Positions 17,275 through 24,957 of a stretch of DNA of 64,000 nt are shown one piece after another; the first letter of the stretch is position 1, and the number at the start of each line of letters is the position of its first letter. The notes beneath the pieces were generated by a model. The model saw only the letters and a list, made by a program, of their open reading frames with translations. It ran no database searches and had not been told where the DNA came from. The DNA is from Anaerocolumna aminovalerica (lineage in GTDB: Bacteria; Bacillota; Clostridia; Lachnospirales; Lachnospiraceae), in the NCBI RefSeq assembly GCF_900115365.1, contig NZ_FOWD01000004.1, positions 153,308 to 217,307 of the forward strand. The letters are read 5' to 3'. The translations under genes were made by a program, and so were the position numbers.

Positions 17275-17305
17275 AATTACCGCCAAACATGAGAAAGAGC
17301 AAATG
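17275..17305. other. attR: right end of the skin-like element
   Basis: AATTACCGCCAA (17275-17286) lies 15 bp from the AATG core (17302-17305). The sequence after the core resumes sigK coding in frame (GAA TTG TTA ATG ATG). Joined to the left end on an excised circle it gives an attP with inverted 12-bp arms around the core. Confidence 0.88.
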
Positions 17306-17664
17306 AATTGTTAATGATGCTAAGAAATGGGAAGCGGCAGGCAAAAGAAGTATACCTTTATGAACCTATCGGTTCTGATAAAGAAGGTCATGAAATAAAT
17401 CTACTGGACATTATTGAAAGTGCAGACACGGATATTGTGGATGAGCTGGAGTTACAAGGTAATATCAAGCGTTTATATACATTAGTGGATAAAGTATTAA
17501 CAAAACGGGAACGACAAATTATTGAAATGCGGTATGGATTAAATTCAAACAATGAAGTTACCCAAAGAGAAATTGCCAATATTATAGGTATATCCAGATC
17601 CTATGTATCAAGAATTGAGAAAAAAGCGTTGAAGAAATTACGAGAAGGATTTGAAAAAGGATAA
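17306..17664 (+). pseudogene. sigK: sigK 3' half (SpoIIIC-like)
   Basis: This is the C-terminal half of SigK: LRNGKRQAKEV, EPIGSDKEGHEINLLDI, then region 4 with LTKRERQIIEMRYGL, TQREIANIIGISRSYVSRIEKKAL. It has no ribosome site or credible start codon of its own and is expected to be expressed only after excision joins it to the 5' half. The junction codon is GAA at 17305-17307. The joined protein is 89 + 119 = 208 residues. A strong terminator follows at 17772. Confidence 0.93.
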
Positions 17665-17771
17665 GACGAGAATAAAAAAGAAATTAAAAAAGAAAAAAGT
17701 TAAACTGGTTTGTGGAAAGAATAGTAACGGATATGAATTAATGATGCAAAGAAAAATAATTTACAAATTTG

Positions 17772-17828
17772 ATATCACATTTTACTAAAGGCATTGAAAT
17801 AGTTAGTAAAATGTGATATTCTTATTTT
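17772..17828 (+). terminator. sigK terminator
   Basis: A perfect 17-bp stem (17772-17788 with 17803-17819) is followed by a T-rich tract. Confidence 0.8.
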
Positions 17829-17907
17829 AAGCTTAAGAAGCTTAAAAATTTGAAGGACTTTGTTAAAAAAATATCAATTTCTAAGAAGTTCTTCATTTTT
17901 AGAACAG

Positions 17908-17988
17908 GTAATAATCTTTTATTACATAAATCAGTGTAATAATCTTTATTACATAAATCAGTGTAATAATATTTTTATTACATAACTA
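17908..17988. repeat. Three tandem ~27-bp repeats
   Basis: Three consecutive units start at 17908, 17936 and 17963. Each begins GTAATAAT and contains TTATTACATAA, and the first two end ATCAGT. Each unit has an internal GTAATAA / TTATTAC inverted repeat. They lie in the sigK-gtrA intergenic region between two terminators. Confidence 0.75.
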
Positions 17989-17998
17989 CTCCTAAGAA

Positions 17999-18036
17999 AA
18001 GAGGATGCTGCAATATTAGTAGCGTCCTCTTTTTTG
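17999..18036 (+). terminator. Rho-independent terminator
   Basis: GAGGATGCT (18001-18009) pairs with AGCGTCCTC (18021-18029 region), then a run of T. It lies downstream of the tandem repeats, about 110 bp before the gtrA-like gene. Confidence 0.75.
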
Positions 18037-18147
18037 CCTTTACAGTATGTTCCAACTGATGTAGAATTAAATAAGGTGACAAGCCTATCTAAAATATAAT
18101 TCTCATTTAACATAAATTATATAAAATAACAAAGGAGAGAGTTCCTT

Positions 18148-18594
18148 ATGTATAAAAATCACATGTCATATAAAAAATATTGGAGCAAGTTTGTAAACCG
18201 TGAAACCATTACATATACCTTTGCAGGTATTATGACAACCATTGTAAACTTCATATTCTACTATATTCTGTGCAATATATTAGAAGTAGAAAATTTAATG
18301 GCCAATACCATTGCGTGGTTGGCTGCAGTTTCATTTGCTTATATTGTGAATGCTTTATGGGTATTTCAATCGGAAAAAGAAGATATATTGAAAGAATGCA
18401 TAAAAATAACTAAATTTTTTGGAGCCAGAATACTTTCCTTTCTTGTGGAACAAATGGGAATGTTTCTTTTTGTTGATAAATTAAAATGTAATAATTTAGT
18501 TGTAAAAGCACTCTTAATGGTTGTTGTAATTGTATTGAATTATTTGTTCAGTAAAATTTATATATTTAGAAAGCAGGACAAATGCGCGGATTAA
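18148..18594 (+). CDS. GtrA-like membrane protein
   Basis: The 148-residue protein has four predicted membrane segments in the GtrA pattern: ITYTFAGIMTTIVNFIFYYIL, a second at NTIAWLAAVSFAYIVNALWVF, then two more, with a KIYIFRK end. GtrA-family proteins are thought to help move lipid-linked sugars across the membrane for wall or surface glycan decoration. No glycosyltransferase partner is nearby. AAAGGAGAG lies before the ATG. Confidence 0.8.
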   Translation: MYKNHMSYKKYWSKFVNRETITYTFAGIMTTIVNFIFYYILCNILEVENLMANTIAWLAAVSFAYIVNALWVFQSEKEDILKECIKITKFFGARILSFLVEQMGMFLFVDKLKCNNLVVKALLMVVVIVLNYLFSKIYIFRKQDKCAD

Positions 18595-18703
18595 AAAATA
18601 TAATACTATTTAATGTAATTATTATTAGTGTAGGATATATGTAATGTATGTTGTGTTATAGCAAACCGTTGAATCATTGGGGAAACACAAGGGGGATAGG
18701 GGT

Positions 18704-19618
18704 ATGAATCATAGCACTGAAGAAATTGTTCCTTATATTCGCGAAGTGGGATTGCAAAAAAGAGATTCCTGGAAAAATCTTTATCGGAGAATCTATGATC
18801 ATCAGTTCTTATATTGTTTTTGCGGCATTATACATATTCAAATTGAAGAACGGAATTATGAAGTGAAACAAGGGGATTTGGTTATTATTAAACCCAATGT
18901 TCCTCATAAGTTATGGTTAGATGAAGATGTTCAAGGGGAGCTTTATTGGTTTCATTGTGATTTGTTTTCATACCAGGATAAGAAATGGCACTATACATTT
19001 TATAATACCATTGAAACATACGTAACTCTATTTGGAAATGAATTACAGTACAAGGAGCATATACGCATAGATCCGGTGTTCGAAAATGATATAAGATTTC
19101 CAGAATATATGACTATGAAGGATCAAGAGACTACAGAGTATCTGTTTCGTAAAATGTATAAAGCATATACATATGAACAGAAGAACTGGCAGCTCCTTGT
19201 TCGTGGATATTGTTACGAGTTACTTTATTCAATCCTTCGTCAAATGGGAGATACAAAGAAGAGAGATCTTTCGAAAGTATATGAAGTAAATAGGATGAAA
19301 TCTTATATTGCCAAGAATTATTATAAACCAATTTCTGTCCAGGAGATTTGCAATGTAACAGGATTTAATGTGGATTATGCAAGTCGGTTTTTTTATAAAA
19401 TGACAGGAAAAAAGTTAAAGGAGTATTTAAACGGATATCGTGTGGAACAAGCCAAAAAATTAATGATAGATCGTGACTTGAAATTTGCAGATATTGCAGA
19501 AATGGTGGGATTTAAGAACGAAAATTATTTTAGTACTATAATTAAGCGATATGAAGGTAAAACACCAGCAAAGTTAAGAGAATCCTTGATAGAATTGCTG
19601 CTGTTAGATGATAAGTAA
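18704..19618 (+). CDS. AraC-family regulator with N-terminal cupin-like sensor domain
   Basis: The 304-residue protein has a cupin-like N-terminal half (YEVKQGDLVIIKPNVPHKLW) and a C-terminal pair of helix-turn-helix motifs (SVQEICNVTGFNVDYASRFF and FADIAEMVGFKNENYFSTI). ATG 18704, after AGGGGT, is preferred over an upstream in-frame TTG at 18677. It sits on the same strand before a sugar ABC importer, which it probably activates in response to a sugar. Confidence 0.88.
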   Translation: MNHSTEEIVPYIREVGLQKRDSWKNLYRRIYDHQFLYCFCGIIHIQIEERNYEVKQGDLVIIKPNVPHKLWLDEDVQGELYWFHCDLFSYQDKKWHYTFYNTIETYVTLFGNELQYKEHIRIDPVFENDIRFPEYMTMKDQETTEYLFRKMYKAYTYEQKNWQLLVRGYCYELLYSILRQMGDTKKRDLSKVYEVNRMKSYIAKNYYKPISVQEICNVTGFNVDYASRFFYKMTGKKLKEYLNGYRVEQAKKLMIDRDLKFADIAEMVGFKNENYFSTIIKRYEGKTPAKLRESLIELLLLDDK

Positions 19619-19776
19619 ATATAAGAAAGTACATAAGGTTAGGGAAGTTACTTTAGTGTTAAAGAATGGTAATAGAATATTCAAGAATGTACAAGATGGG
19701 AACATAAGAGATGCTTTAAAATGAAAGTCATTTAGACAGTCCCATGAAAAATACAAAATACATATAAATATTAATA

Positions 19777-19815
19777 CAGAAAAGTCGGAAAACTATAAGT
19801 TTTTCGGCTTTTCTG
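19777..19815 (+). terminator. Terminator between the AraC gene and the importer operon
   Basis: CAGAAAAGTCGGAAAAACT-like left arm (from 19777) pairs, with G-T wobbles, with AGTTTTTCGGCTTTTCTG (ending 19815). It ends the regulator transcript. Confidence 0.65.
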
Positions 19816-19817
19816 CA

Positions 19818-19846
19818 TTTACAGGGTAAAGGCAACTGTATATAAT
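19818..19846 (+). promoter_or_regulatory. SigA-type promoter for the sugar importer
   Basis: TTTACA (19818-19823), 17 bp, TATAAT (19841-19846), directly after the terminator. The weak -35 fits an activator-dependent promoter. Confidence 0.6.
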
Positions 19847-19964
19847 GTATGAAAAGATTAAAAAAACATTAAAGCAATTAGCCAATATGTACATACTGCG
19901 CAGAAAAAGAAATATATAGTAAAACATCTAAAGAAGTACACTTTACATAATAGGAGATTAATTC

Positions 19965-20903
19965 ATGAAAATGAAAATGGAAAAAAGTCAAAGAATGCGT
20001 ACTTTTAAGAGGCAGTTGCCTTTACATGGTTTTGTTTTTGCAGGACTAATCTTTCTGCTGTTATTCTCACTTATACCTATGGCCGGAGTTATTATTGCAT
20101 TTGAAGATTATGACATTAAAGCAGGACTTACAGGGATATTTACAAGCCAATTTGTAGGATTAAAGCATTTTAAAGCATTTTTAACAGACCGAAAGTTTCC
20201 AATACTAATGAGAAATACATTGTGTATCAGTGTTTTGAAACTCATTTTTTCGTTTCCACTTCCGATTATTTTTGCAATTATGATATCGGAGATGGGAGGA
20301 AAAGTTTATAAGAGGGTAGTGCAAACCGTAAGTTATTTGCCACATTTTTTCTCATGGATTATTGTATCAGGAATCTTGTTTACGTTTTTCTCAACAAATA
20401 CAGGTGTGGTTAATGAAGTCTTGTTGAAACTTGGGGCTATAGATAAACCAATTCCTATTCTAATGGATCCAAAATATTATTATGGCCTGGCAGTATTCAG
20501 TGAGATATGGAAAGAGACCGGTTGGGGAGCCATTATTTATTTGGCTGCCATTGCAGGTATCAGTCCAACACTATATGAAAGTGCAAGAATTGATGGTGCA
20601 GGAAGAATGCAATGTATTCGGCATATTACACTTCCATCCATCAAGGGAACGGTAGCAATTCTTTTAATTTTAGCAATTGGTGGTTTATTCGGGTCTAACT
20701 TTGACCAAGCAATGTTATTAGGAAATACAATGAACCTTTCACGTTCAGAAATCTTAGAAGTATTTATTTATAAGATAGGTTTAGGGCAAGGCAGATATTC
20801 ATTTGCCGCTGCTGCCGGTTTATTTCAGTCGGTGATCTCCTTTATTTTAGTGTTGAGTGCAAATGCAGTATCCAAGAAGGTATCAGGGTCTTCCTTATTC
20901 TAA
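19965..20903 (+). CDS. Carbohydrate ABC transporter permease (LplB/YtcP-partner type)
   Basis: The 312-residue membrane protein has the LplB-type features: a long first loop (VIIAFEDYDIKAGLTGIF, then FVGLKHFKAFL), and the coupling motif YESARIDGAGRMQCIRHITLP. It is first in a permease-permease-binding protein operon with no ATPase gene, as in Lpl/Ytc systems that share an MsmX-like ATPase. Likely cargo is an oligosaccharide; which one cannot be read. The start follows TAGGAGA. Confidence 0.88.
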   Translation: MKMKMEKSQRMRTFKRQLPLHGFVFAGLIFLLLFSLIPMAGVIIAFEDYDIKAGLTGIFTSQFVGLKHFKAFLTDRKFPILMRNTLCISVLKLIFSFPLPIIFAIMISEMGGKVYKRVVQTVSYLPHFFSWIIVSGILFTFFSTNTGVVNEVLLKLGAIDKPIPILMDPKYYYGLAVFSEIWKETGWGAIIYLAAIAGISPTLYESARIDGAGRMQCIRHITLPSIKGTVAILLILAIGGLFGSNFDQAMLLGNTMNLSRSEILEVFIYKIGLGQGRYSFAAAAGLFQSVISFILVLSANAVSKKVSGSSLF

Positions 20904-20960
20904 CTCTTTAATAAAATAAGTTTATAAGCCTAGGTAGAAAATTAGAAAGGGGCAATTGTG

Positions 20961-21866
20961 ATGAAGCATCAACGAAGAAAAATTAGGAGAACGGCGGAAG
21001 ACAAAGTAATGGATACCGTAATTTTTATCCTTATGACATTGATCTTACTTGTAACGTTATATCCATTTTATTATGTTATTATTATCTCTTTTAATGATGG
21101 GGTAGATGCACTGAACGGAGGTATTTATTTTTGGCCGCGAAAATTTACCTTAGCTAATTATCAACAGTTTTTAAGTGATGCAAAATGGTTACATGCGCTT
21201 TTGATTTCCATTTTAAAGACAGTGGCAGGAACCACCCTTACAATATTATTTACTTGTATGGTGGGGTATGGGCTATCAGCGCCGAACTTAATGTTTCGGA
21301 AGTTTTACAATGTTGTGTTATTGGTCTGTATGTATTTTAGCGGAGGGCTCATTCCCTATTATTTAGTATTGAATTCTTATGGACTTTTGAATACCTTCTG
21401 GGTTTATGTCATACCCACAATGTTTAGTACATATTATTGCATTCTTGCAATTTCCTTCTTTCGGGAAATACCATATGAGTTATATGAATCGGCACGACTG
21501 GATGGTGCAAAAGAGATACGCATCTATACATCCATTGTATTACCTTTGTCTAAGCCATTAATTGCTACATTGGGGTTATTTGCAGCAGTTGGTCAATGGA
21601 ATGCTTGGAGTGATACTGCATTCTTTGCACCAGGAAAGAAATCACTGCGTACTTTGGCATTCTTGATGAGAGATGTCATTACGAAAAATCAAGTTGATGT
21701 TACCTCAAAAGCAGCAATGATGCAAGCATCACGTTATGGTCAAGTAACTACAACATCTGTTCAAATGGCAGCAATGATTATCACTATTTTACCAATTGTT
21801 TTAGTGTATCCATTTCTTCAGAAGCACTTTGTAAAAGGAATTATGTTGGGAGCTGTAAAGGGTTAA
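20961..21866 (+). CDS. Carbohydrate ABC transporter permease (LplC/YtcP type)
   Basis: The 301-residue protein has six membrane segments and the typical LplC motifs: LVTLYPFYYVIIISFNDG, GGIYFWPRKFTLANYQ, and coupling motif LYESARLDGAKEIRIYTSIVLPLSKP. It ends HFVKGIMLGAVKG, the standard C-terminus of this family. ATG 20961 is preferred to GTG 20958 because AAAGGGG is better spaced. Confidence 0.9.
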   Translation: MKHQRRKIRRTAEDKVMDTVIFILMTLILLVTLYPFYYVIIISFNDGVDALNGGIYFWPRKFTLANYQQFLSDAKWLHALLISILKTVAGTTLTILFTCMVGYGLSAPNLMFRKFYNVVLLVCMYFSGGLIPYYLVLNSYGLLNTFWVYVIPTMFSTYYCILAISFFREIPYELYESARLDGAKEIRIYTSIVLPLSKPLIATLGLFAAVGQWNAWSDTAFFAPGKKSLRTLAFLMRDVITKNQVDVTSKAAMMQASRYGQVTTTSVQMAAMIITILPIVLVYPFLQKHFVKGIMLGAVKG

Positions 21867-21894
21867 AATAAAAAAGGCTGAAGGAGAGTTATTT

Positions 21895-23484
21895 ATGATT
21901 AAAATGAAGAAACTTATTAGTGTTTTATGTATTGGTCTACTTGTAATCTCATGTACAGCGTGTGGTAAAAGCGCAAAAACAGGAAGTAATTCCGTGTTAA
22001 TGGAAGCCAAAGACAGTGAAAATCAATTTCCAAACCCAGAAAACAAAGTTACTTTTGATATGTTCGTTGATTGTACTTGGCTGCCATATGATACTATGGA
22101 AGATGGAATTATAGAACAATTAATTGAAGAACAAACTGGAATTAAAATCAACATAGTGAAAGCCACGGATGCAGAACAGTTGAATCTGCTGATTGCATCG
22201 GATGATTTACCAGACCTAGTTATGACATCAAGTTCTTCAAAACTAAATAAATTGTCCAGTGATGATCGTTGTTGGCCATTACAGGAACTTATTGATAAAT
22301 ATACTCCGGATTTTAAAATTCCGGAAATCGAACAGAAGTTAAATGCATTGAGTTCAGAAAATGGAAAGTATTATATGTTAAAAAATGAATTTAATACAAT
22401 TGAAGAAATTCAGAATGCAAAGAATATTGGTCCAAACTTTGGACAATTAATTATGCGGGAAGATATCTATAAAGAATTAGGTTCACCAGCATTACAGACA
22501 AAAGATGATTTTTTTGCGCTGATGCAGATGGTAAAAGAGAACTATCCCGACATGGTGCCATTGACGATCAATATGAGACAATATGGGGGATTGGCGCAAC
22601 TGGTAGGTTACGATCCTGTGAAACCTGAGGATGAAAATGGAAATTATGTTTGCGATATCTCGGATCCTAAATACCGTGAGTTATGTAAGGTAATCAATGA
22701 TTTATACCGGATGGGTTATGTTACAGAGGAAAACTTCACATTTACTTCTGATGAGCAGACTTTCCAAAATATTGGTACTGGAAAAGCATTTATGGTAACA
22801 CATTTTGCTGGAAACGATGAGCAAAACTTTACAGCCAGAGTAAAAGAGGAGGTTCCCGGAGCAAAATATGTTCAGGTACCTCTCATGAAAGACTGGAATT
22901 ATACGATGCCTGTTTCAGGCTGGTCTGCTATGTTTATTACAAAGAATTGCAAAGATCCGGAAACTGCAATTAAGTTCTTAAATTGGGCAAAACAAAAAGA
23001 TAATTCTATTGCATTAAGTACTGGATACAAGGGAATTGATTGGGATTATGATGAGAGCGGAAACATTATATTATTAGAGCGGCGCCAGAAGTCGGTAGAT
23101 GCTGGTACAAAAGATGCAGATTATAAAGGGGATGGATTTATCTTTTCTGCAGATAATTATATTACCATTTCCAATGGTTTTTATGCAGTAGCAACACCAG
23201 AGACACGTAGAATCTATGACGATGCAGTAAAACGTGCAAATTGGTCCAATGCCTTAGATTTGGCATATCCTAAGTCAGGTACAGACATTCGTATTAAATT
23301 TGATGATATTTCCACATTGTCAAGTGAGTCATTTACAAAGATCTGTACAGCAAAGTCAGATGAGGAATTCAATACCTTATATGATGATATGGTGAAAGAA
23401 GCAGAAAAAATCGGACTTCAGGAAGTAAATGAATATCTGACCACCAATTATAACAAATTATGTGAAGACTTGGGCGTTAAGTAA
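21895..23484 (+). CDS. Extracellular sugar-binding lipoprotein (LipO/YtcQ type)
   Basis: The 529-residue protein has a lipoprotein signal (MIKMKKLISVLCIGLLVISC, lipobox near Cys20-23, followed by ACGKS). Then comes a large type-1 binding domain with VTFDMFVDCTWLPYD, LIEEQTGIKINIVKA and LLIASDDLPDLVM. It supplies substrate to the two permeases encoded upstream. The family binds plant or microbial oligosaccharides. The operon ends at the terminator at 23518. Confidence 0.88.
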   Translation: MIKMKKLISVLCIGLLVISCTACGKSAKTGSNSVLMEAKDSENQFPNPENKVTFDMFVDCTWLPYDTMEDGIIEQLIEEQTGIKINIVKATDAEQLNLLIASDDLPDLVMTSSSSKLNKLSSDDRCWPLQELIDKYTPDFKIPEIEQKLNALSSENGKYYMLKNEFNTIEEIQNAKNIGPNFGQLIMREDIYKELGSPALQTKDDFFALMQMVKENYPDMVPLTINMRQYGGLAQLVGYDPVKPEDENGNYVCDISDPKYRELCKVINDLYRMGYVTEENFTFTSDEQTFQNIGTGKAFMVTHFAGNDEQNFTARVKEEVPGAKYVQVPLMKDWNYTMPVSGWSAMFITKNCKDPETAIKFLNWAKQKDNSIALSTGYKGIDWDYDESGNIILLERRQKSVDAGTKDADYKGDGFIFSADNYITISNGFYAVATPETRRIYDDAVKRANWSNALDLAYPKSGTDIRIKFDDISTLSSESFTKICTAKSDEEFNTLYDDMVKEAEKIGLQEVNEYLTTNYNKLCEDLGVK

Positions 23485-23517
23485 GTTTAAAGAGTAAACT
23501 GAACTAAATAGTGAAGC

Positions 23518-23561
23518 GGAGCAACCTTGCTGATTTATCAGCTCGTTGCTCCACTTTTTTT
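23518..23561 (+). terminator. Terminator of the sugar importer operon
   Basis: GGAGCAAC (23518-23525) pairs with GTTGCTCC (23545-23552), with an inner GCTGAT / ATCAGC stem, followed by a run of seven or more T. Confidence 0.85.
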
Positions 23562-23710
23562 CATAAGCTTAGAATAGTCCGGTTAATACTTGCAATTTTA
23601 AACCACCAGTTTAATGATATATTTTTCTCTTACGAATATAATGAATTATAGTAAAGAGCATGGCAATATAATTATAAGTGTAATGACGAATACGAAAAGG
23701 GGATATTAGT

Positions 23711-24217
23711 ATGATAAAAATAACATCAGCAGGAGCAAACAAATTAATTAGAACTTTAGAGGATGAAAAGAGTTATATTTTGTCTATTGAAAATAATTCT
23801 AAGACCTATATTCGTGGGGAAGGTGAAGAAGCCGAAATACCTCAATATGATTATGAGGAAACCAGCAAAAAGTTAAATGAAATTGATGAAAAGGTTTGCA
23901 AAATAAAGCATGCAATTAATGTATTTAATTCAACAACATATTTGCCGCAACTCCACATAACAATAGATACGGCATTAGTAAAAATGGCCCAGTTAAACAT
24001 TCGGAAATCAATACTGGACAATATGCGAAAACACTTACCTAAAGTACGTATTACAGATTTTATGGGACGAATGAATCGTGGTGTGGAATACGAATTTGTA
24101 AATTATGATTTAGATAAAGTGAATAACGACTACAAAGAAATATGTGAGCAGATTATTGAGATTCAATTGGCTTTAGATACTTGCAATCAGACCATTACAT
24201 TCGAAATAAAGTGGTGA
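23711..24217 (+). CDS. Helical hypothetical protein, DIP1984-like
   Basis: The 168-residue protein looks like two long antiparallel helices. EGEEAEIPQYDYEETSKKLNEI is followed by KIKHAINVFNSTT and, at the end, IIEIQLALDTCNQTITF. The spacing of the E-P segment and the two I-N / C-N-x-T segments resembles DIP1984-type (DUF6847) proteins, whose role is not established. It is a lone gene with AAGGGG upstream. The family link is tentative. Confidence 0.5.
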   Translation: MIKITSAGANKLIRTLEDEKSYILSIENNSKTYIRGEGEEAEIPQYDYEETSKKLNEIDEKVCKIKHAINVFNSTTYLPQLHITIDTALVKMAQLNIRKSILDNMRKHLPKVRITDFMGRMNRGVEYEFVNYDLDKVNNDYKEICEQIIEIQLALDTCNQTITFEIKW

Positions 24218-24644
24218 ACTTAAAGGGTATTTAAATATACTTAATCAAATTTCCTTGTACGTATCTCAAATATTTTTCAAGTTAGGTGGTTATTGCTATT
24301 GAGTGTTATTGTTAGCTGTTATTCTGTTATATTTTTATAAGTTTAAGTTTAAGGTTAAATAAAAGAGGCTAAATAATATCATAATGATGCGTACTAAAAA
24401 CTTGATAGAAATATCAGAGCATGGAAGTATAGGTTATATATGCTAATTTTCTATAAATCTTTAAATTAGATTACACACATTTCAATCGGTATTAATTATA
24501 GTTTCAAAAATCTTCCATATTGTTAAAAAGAAGAAAAGTAGTAAGTTTAATATTGTAAAAATAATGAAACTATCTTATAATAACTCTTGTATGTTTATTA
24601 TGTGTTCGGGATAATACATAGTTCACTGAGGAGGTATGATTTTA
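24218..24644. other. A+T-rich intergenic region with one promoter
   Basis: About 430 bp without a gene. A SigA-type promoter (TTGTAA 24553-24558, 17 bp, TATAAT 24576-24581) serves the small HTH gene. Nothing else was recognised. Confidence 0.5.
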
Positions 24645-24935
24645 ATGGCAACATTGTGTACATCTGCAACAACATTTCCAACAATCAATCTCAAGGAAAC
24701 AGGAAAAAACATATTAAGAATCCGGAAATCGAAAGATATTTCGGTTAAGGATTTGCAGCACTATTTTGGATTTGAACAGCCGCAAGCTATTTATAAATGG
24801 CAATGGGGTGAGTGTTTACCAACCGTTGATAATTTATATGCATTAAGCAAATTATTTAATATGACAATAAACGAAATCTTGGTCTCTTCAGACCAAGATT
24901 TTGTTCATATATGCTTATTGAATTTAATCAATTAA
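24645..24935 (+). CDS. Small helix-turn-helix (XRE-type) DNA-binding protein
   Basis: The ~96-residue protein has one XRE/Cro helix-turn-helix: GKNILRIRKSKDISVKDLQHYF, then FEQPQAIYKWQWGECLPTVDNLYALSKLF and MTINEILV. It has no sensor domain. ATG 24645 is used because GAGGAGG is ~10 bp upstream; ATG 24636 is too close to it. The last codons overlap a terminator-grade hairpin (24874-24901). The C-terminal residues after LVSSDQD lie beyond the HTH domain. Confidence 0.8.
   Translation: MATLCTSATTFPTINLKETGKNILRIRKSKDISVKDLQHYFGFEQPQAIYKWQWGECLPTVDNLYALSKLFNMTINEILVSSDQDFVHICLLNLIN
24874..24904 (+). terminator. Terminator-like hairpin inside the 3' end of the HTH gene
   Basis: A perfect 12-bp stem (AAATCTTGGTCT 24874-24885 with AGACCAAGATTT 24890-24901) has a CTTC tetraloop and is followed by TTG. 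It lies before the stop codon of the HTH gene and could also terminate leftward transcripts from the ABC-F gene. Confidence 0.5.
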
Positions 24936-24957
24936 ATTTTATTTAAATGCTCTTACA

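Larger units (their letters stand above)
8434..17305 (+). mobile_element. 8,872-bp skin-like element inserted in sigK
   Basis: The element lies between two AATG cores inside sigK and encodes its own large serine recombinase next to the right end. Cargo: a complete five-gene peptide ABC transporter, a C39-like cysteine peptidase, an araB remnant and a 66-residue protein directly upstream of the recombinase. All genes lie on the same strand as sigK. Known skin elements of B. subtilis and C. difficile are prophage-like, cut sigK at the equivalent Asn-Glu junction and are excised in the mother cell during sporulation. No phage structural genes are present here. Coordinates assume exchange just after AATG; the cut may be up to 4 bp to the left. 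Confidence 0.92.

Noticed and set aside
17308..17664. Independent small sigma factor starting at TTG 17308
   Set aside because: No ribosome site, and the sequence aligns exactly as the missing C-terminal half of the SigK fragment upstream.
17908..17988. CRISPR-like array
   Set aside because: The units are contiguous, with no unique spacers and no cas genes, so they are simple tandem repeats.
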